From: Rhodospirillales bacterium
Lineage (GTDB): Bacteria; Pseudomonadota; Alphaproteobacteria; Rhodospirillales; Casp-alpha2
Length of the DNA: 43,571 nt
Assembly (NCBI GenBank): GCA_023145215.1
Contig: JAGLED010000015.1
Location: 1 to 43,571, forward strand
Reading direction: 5' to 3'
Shown here: in pieces, positions 42,487-43,571 of the stretch
Position numbering within the stretch: position 1 is the first letter of the stretch
Layout: each line of letters begins with the position of its first letter
Notes under the pieces: generated by a model
Database searches by the model: none
Seen by the model: only the letters and a program-made list of their open reading frames with translations
What the model was told of the DNA's origin: nothing
Program-made: the position numbers and the translations under genes

Positions 42487-43560
42487 TTAGTTCTGGTCCC
42501 ATTCGATCGGCCTTAGGCGCACCAACGGAACGGGCCCGACGGAAAGCGTGCGGTCCTGCAGCGATAACGGCAGCGAGACGATCTTGGGGCCGCCACCCGG
42601 CGGCGATTTCGCGAGCACGCCCAGCACCACCTTGGCCAGCGCACCGTCCTGTTCGCGCGCCGCGCCCGCGGCGACCAAAGCATCGATGGCCGCGTTGAAC
42701 CCGGATATCTGCGCCGTGAAGGCGCCGATCGGCTGCAAGTCGCCATCCAGTGCCATGGTCCCCTCGCCCGCCATGCCCAGCACCCCATGACGCACGTCCA
42801 GCGACTTGATGTCGACGGCACCGCCGTCTTCGGCCCAGCGCCTGAGGCTCTCGGCGTTGATCCCTTCCGGGACTTCGGCCCCGGTGGCTTCCATGACGAC
42901 CTTCAGATACGCGACGTGACCGCCGAAGGCGGAATGCATCTCGGGCGGCAGGTCGACCTTGCGCAGGTCGATGGTCGCCTGTCCGTAGACCGGGTTCGAC
43001 CCGCGAACCAACAGCAGCGAGACCGTCTCAGCGGTCAGCGGGTCGGGAACGCCGTCCCGCATCGCCCTGACGCCGGCAAGGTCGGCGCGAACCCGCCCGC
43101 CGCTATCGCGGTCGATATTGACCAGGTTATTGTCGCTCGAGACGGTATAGACCCCGGGCGCGGCCCCCTGGGTGAGTTCGAGGCGAAGCGGTCCCGTGAA
43201 CGCCCCCTGCAACCGGTCGATGGTCCAGGGCGACAGCAGCCCGTGAAGCCCCGGCACCTGCACGCGCCAGCCGCCGTCCGGATCGGCGGCGTCGATCCTG
43301 TCGATGTCGATGATCAGATCGCCCGGGAAGCCCGCGACCGTAAGCGTCCCGTACGCGGCGTCGCGCCCGTCCAGGCGCATCGCGTTCACCCACCCATCGA
43401 CGTGGTCCCTGACCTCGGATGCCAGCCAATGCCACCACGCGGTGTAGATGACACCCGCCATCACCAGCAGCGTCACGGCCGTGATCAGAATACGTTTCGG
43501 GCTGGTGAACGGGCGTTCGACGACATGGTCGTCGATCTCGGTCATTTGCGGATCGGTCAT
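42487..43560 (-). CDS. DUF2125-domain membrane-anchored protein
   Basis: A 357-residue protein with one N-terminal transmembrane segment (about 24-45, RILITAVTLLVMAGVIYTAWW) and a long beta-rich periplasmic part. Typical DUF2125 marks are HWLASEVRDHVDGWVNAMR, the AAYGTLTVAGFPGDLIIDID block and the C-terminal LSLQDRTLSVGPVPLVRLRPIEW. ATG 43560 is taken as the start, although GAAGGA is only one base away from it; a TTG at 43569 or a start outside the window is possible. The function of this alphaproteobacterial family is unknown. Confidence 0.82.
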   Translation of the reverse strand: MTDPQMTEIDDHVVERPFTSPKRILITAVTLLVMAGVIYTAWWHWLASEVRDHVDGWVNAMRLDGRDAAYGTLTVAGFPGDLIIDIDRIDAADPDGGWRVQVPGLHGLLSPWTIDRLQGAFTGPLRLELTQGAAPGVYTVSSDNNLVNIDRDSGGRVRADLAGVRAMRDGVPDPLTAETVSLLLVRGSNPVYGQATIDLRKVDLPPEMHSAFGGHVAYLKVVMEATGAEVPEGINAESLRRWAEDGGAVDIKSLDVRHGVLGMAGEGTMALDGDLQPIGAFTAQISGFNAAIDALVAAGAAREQDGALAKVVLGVLAKSPPGGGPKIVSLPLSLQDRTLSVGPVPLVRLRPIEWDQN

Positions 43561-43571
43561 ATCCTTCAAGA

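Overview
The window looks like chromosomal DNA of a GC-rich alphaproteobacterium, most probably a Rhodospirillales-type marine or aquatic heterotroph. This rests on the codon and GC bias, a petP/petR-type regulator pair beside ilvE, a polyhydroxyalkanoate (PHA) cluster with PhaR, a DUF2125 protein, and dispersed hairpin repeats of the 'cttcgagacg...cctcaggatgagg' kind. The placement is by gene content and recall of families, not by a search. Coding density is high. No gap exceeds about 250 bases, and no rRNA, tRNA, CRISPR, phage or insertion sequence was seen.

Layout. (1) 1-3271: truncated ilvE on the minus strand, divergent from a MarR regulator, an OmpR-type response regulator and an EnvZ-like kinase. 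(2) 3338-18062: a large peptide/amide uptake and hydrolysis locus. Nine minus-strand genes read in the order substrate-binding protein, two permeases, two ATPases, two M20 peptidases, an amidase-signature hydrolase and an M81 (MlrC-like) peptidase. Facing away are an IclR regulator, a second M81 peptidase and an EamA exporter. Many junctions overlap by 4 nt, and a perfect dyad sits in the iclR promoter. (3) 18059-20287: another EamA transporter, a Gfo/Idh/MocA oxidoreductase and a Pmp3-like membrane peptide. (4) 20399-25120 plus 34736-36670: queuosine genes queA-tgt, queF, queE-queD, queG and queC, spread over five transcription units. (5) 25169-29057: flavin-reductase-like protein, methyltransferase, two GST-like proteins and a third EamA transporter. 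(6) 29267-33694: PHA cluster phaB, phaA, phaC and a phaE-like gene, divergent from the regulator phaR, with TGC-rich palindromes at two promoters. (7) 37156-40090: tyrosine-branch operon of a chorismate mutase with a degenerate prephenate-dehydratase/ACT-like tail, a HisC-type aminotransferase and prephenate/arogenate dehydrogenase. DUF350, serine protease, nitronate monooxygenase and DUF2125 genes follow.

How the genes fit together. The region 2 locus reads as one regulon. A peptide-like compound is imported by a family-5 ABC system, cut by four or five hydrolases, and controlled by the IclR protein through the dyad at 14732-14750; the substrate is unknown. The PHA genes form a regulon in which PhaR probably binds TTGCAGTGCAA at the phaE/phaR divergent promoter and an elaborate nested palindrome upstream of phaA. 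The queuosine genes cover 7-carboxy-7-deazaguanine synthesis through epoxyqueuosine reduction, missing only GTP cyclohydrolase I. The most unusual observations are the coupled hydrolase operon, the PhaR-type operator pair, the long out-of-frame phaE-like/phaC overlap, and the chorismate mutase tail that lacks dehydratase signature residues.
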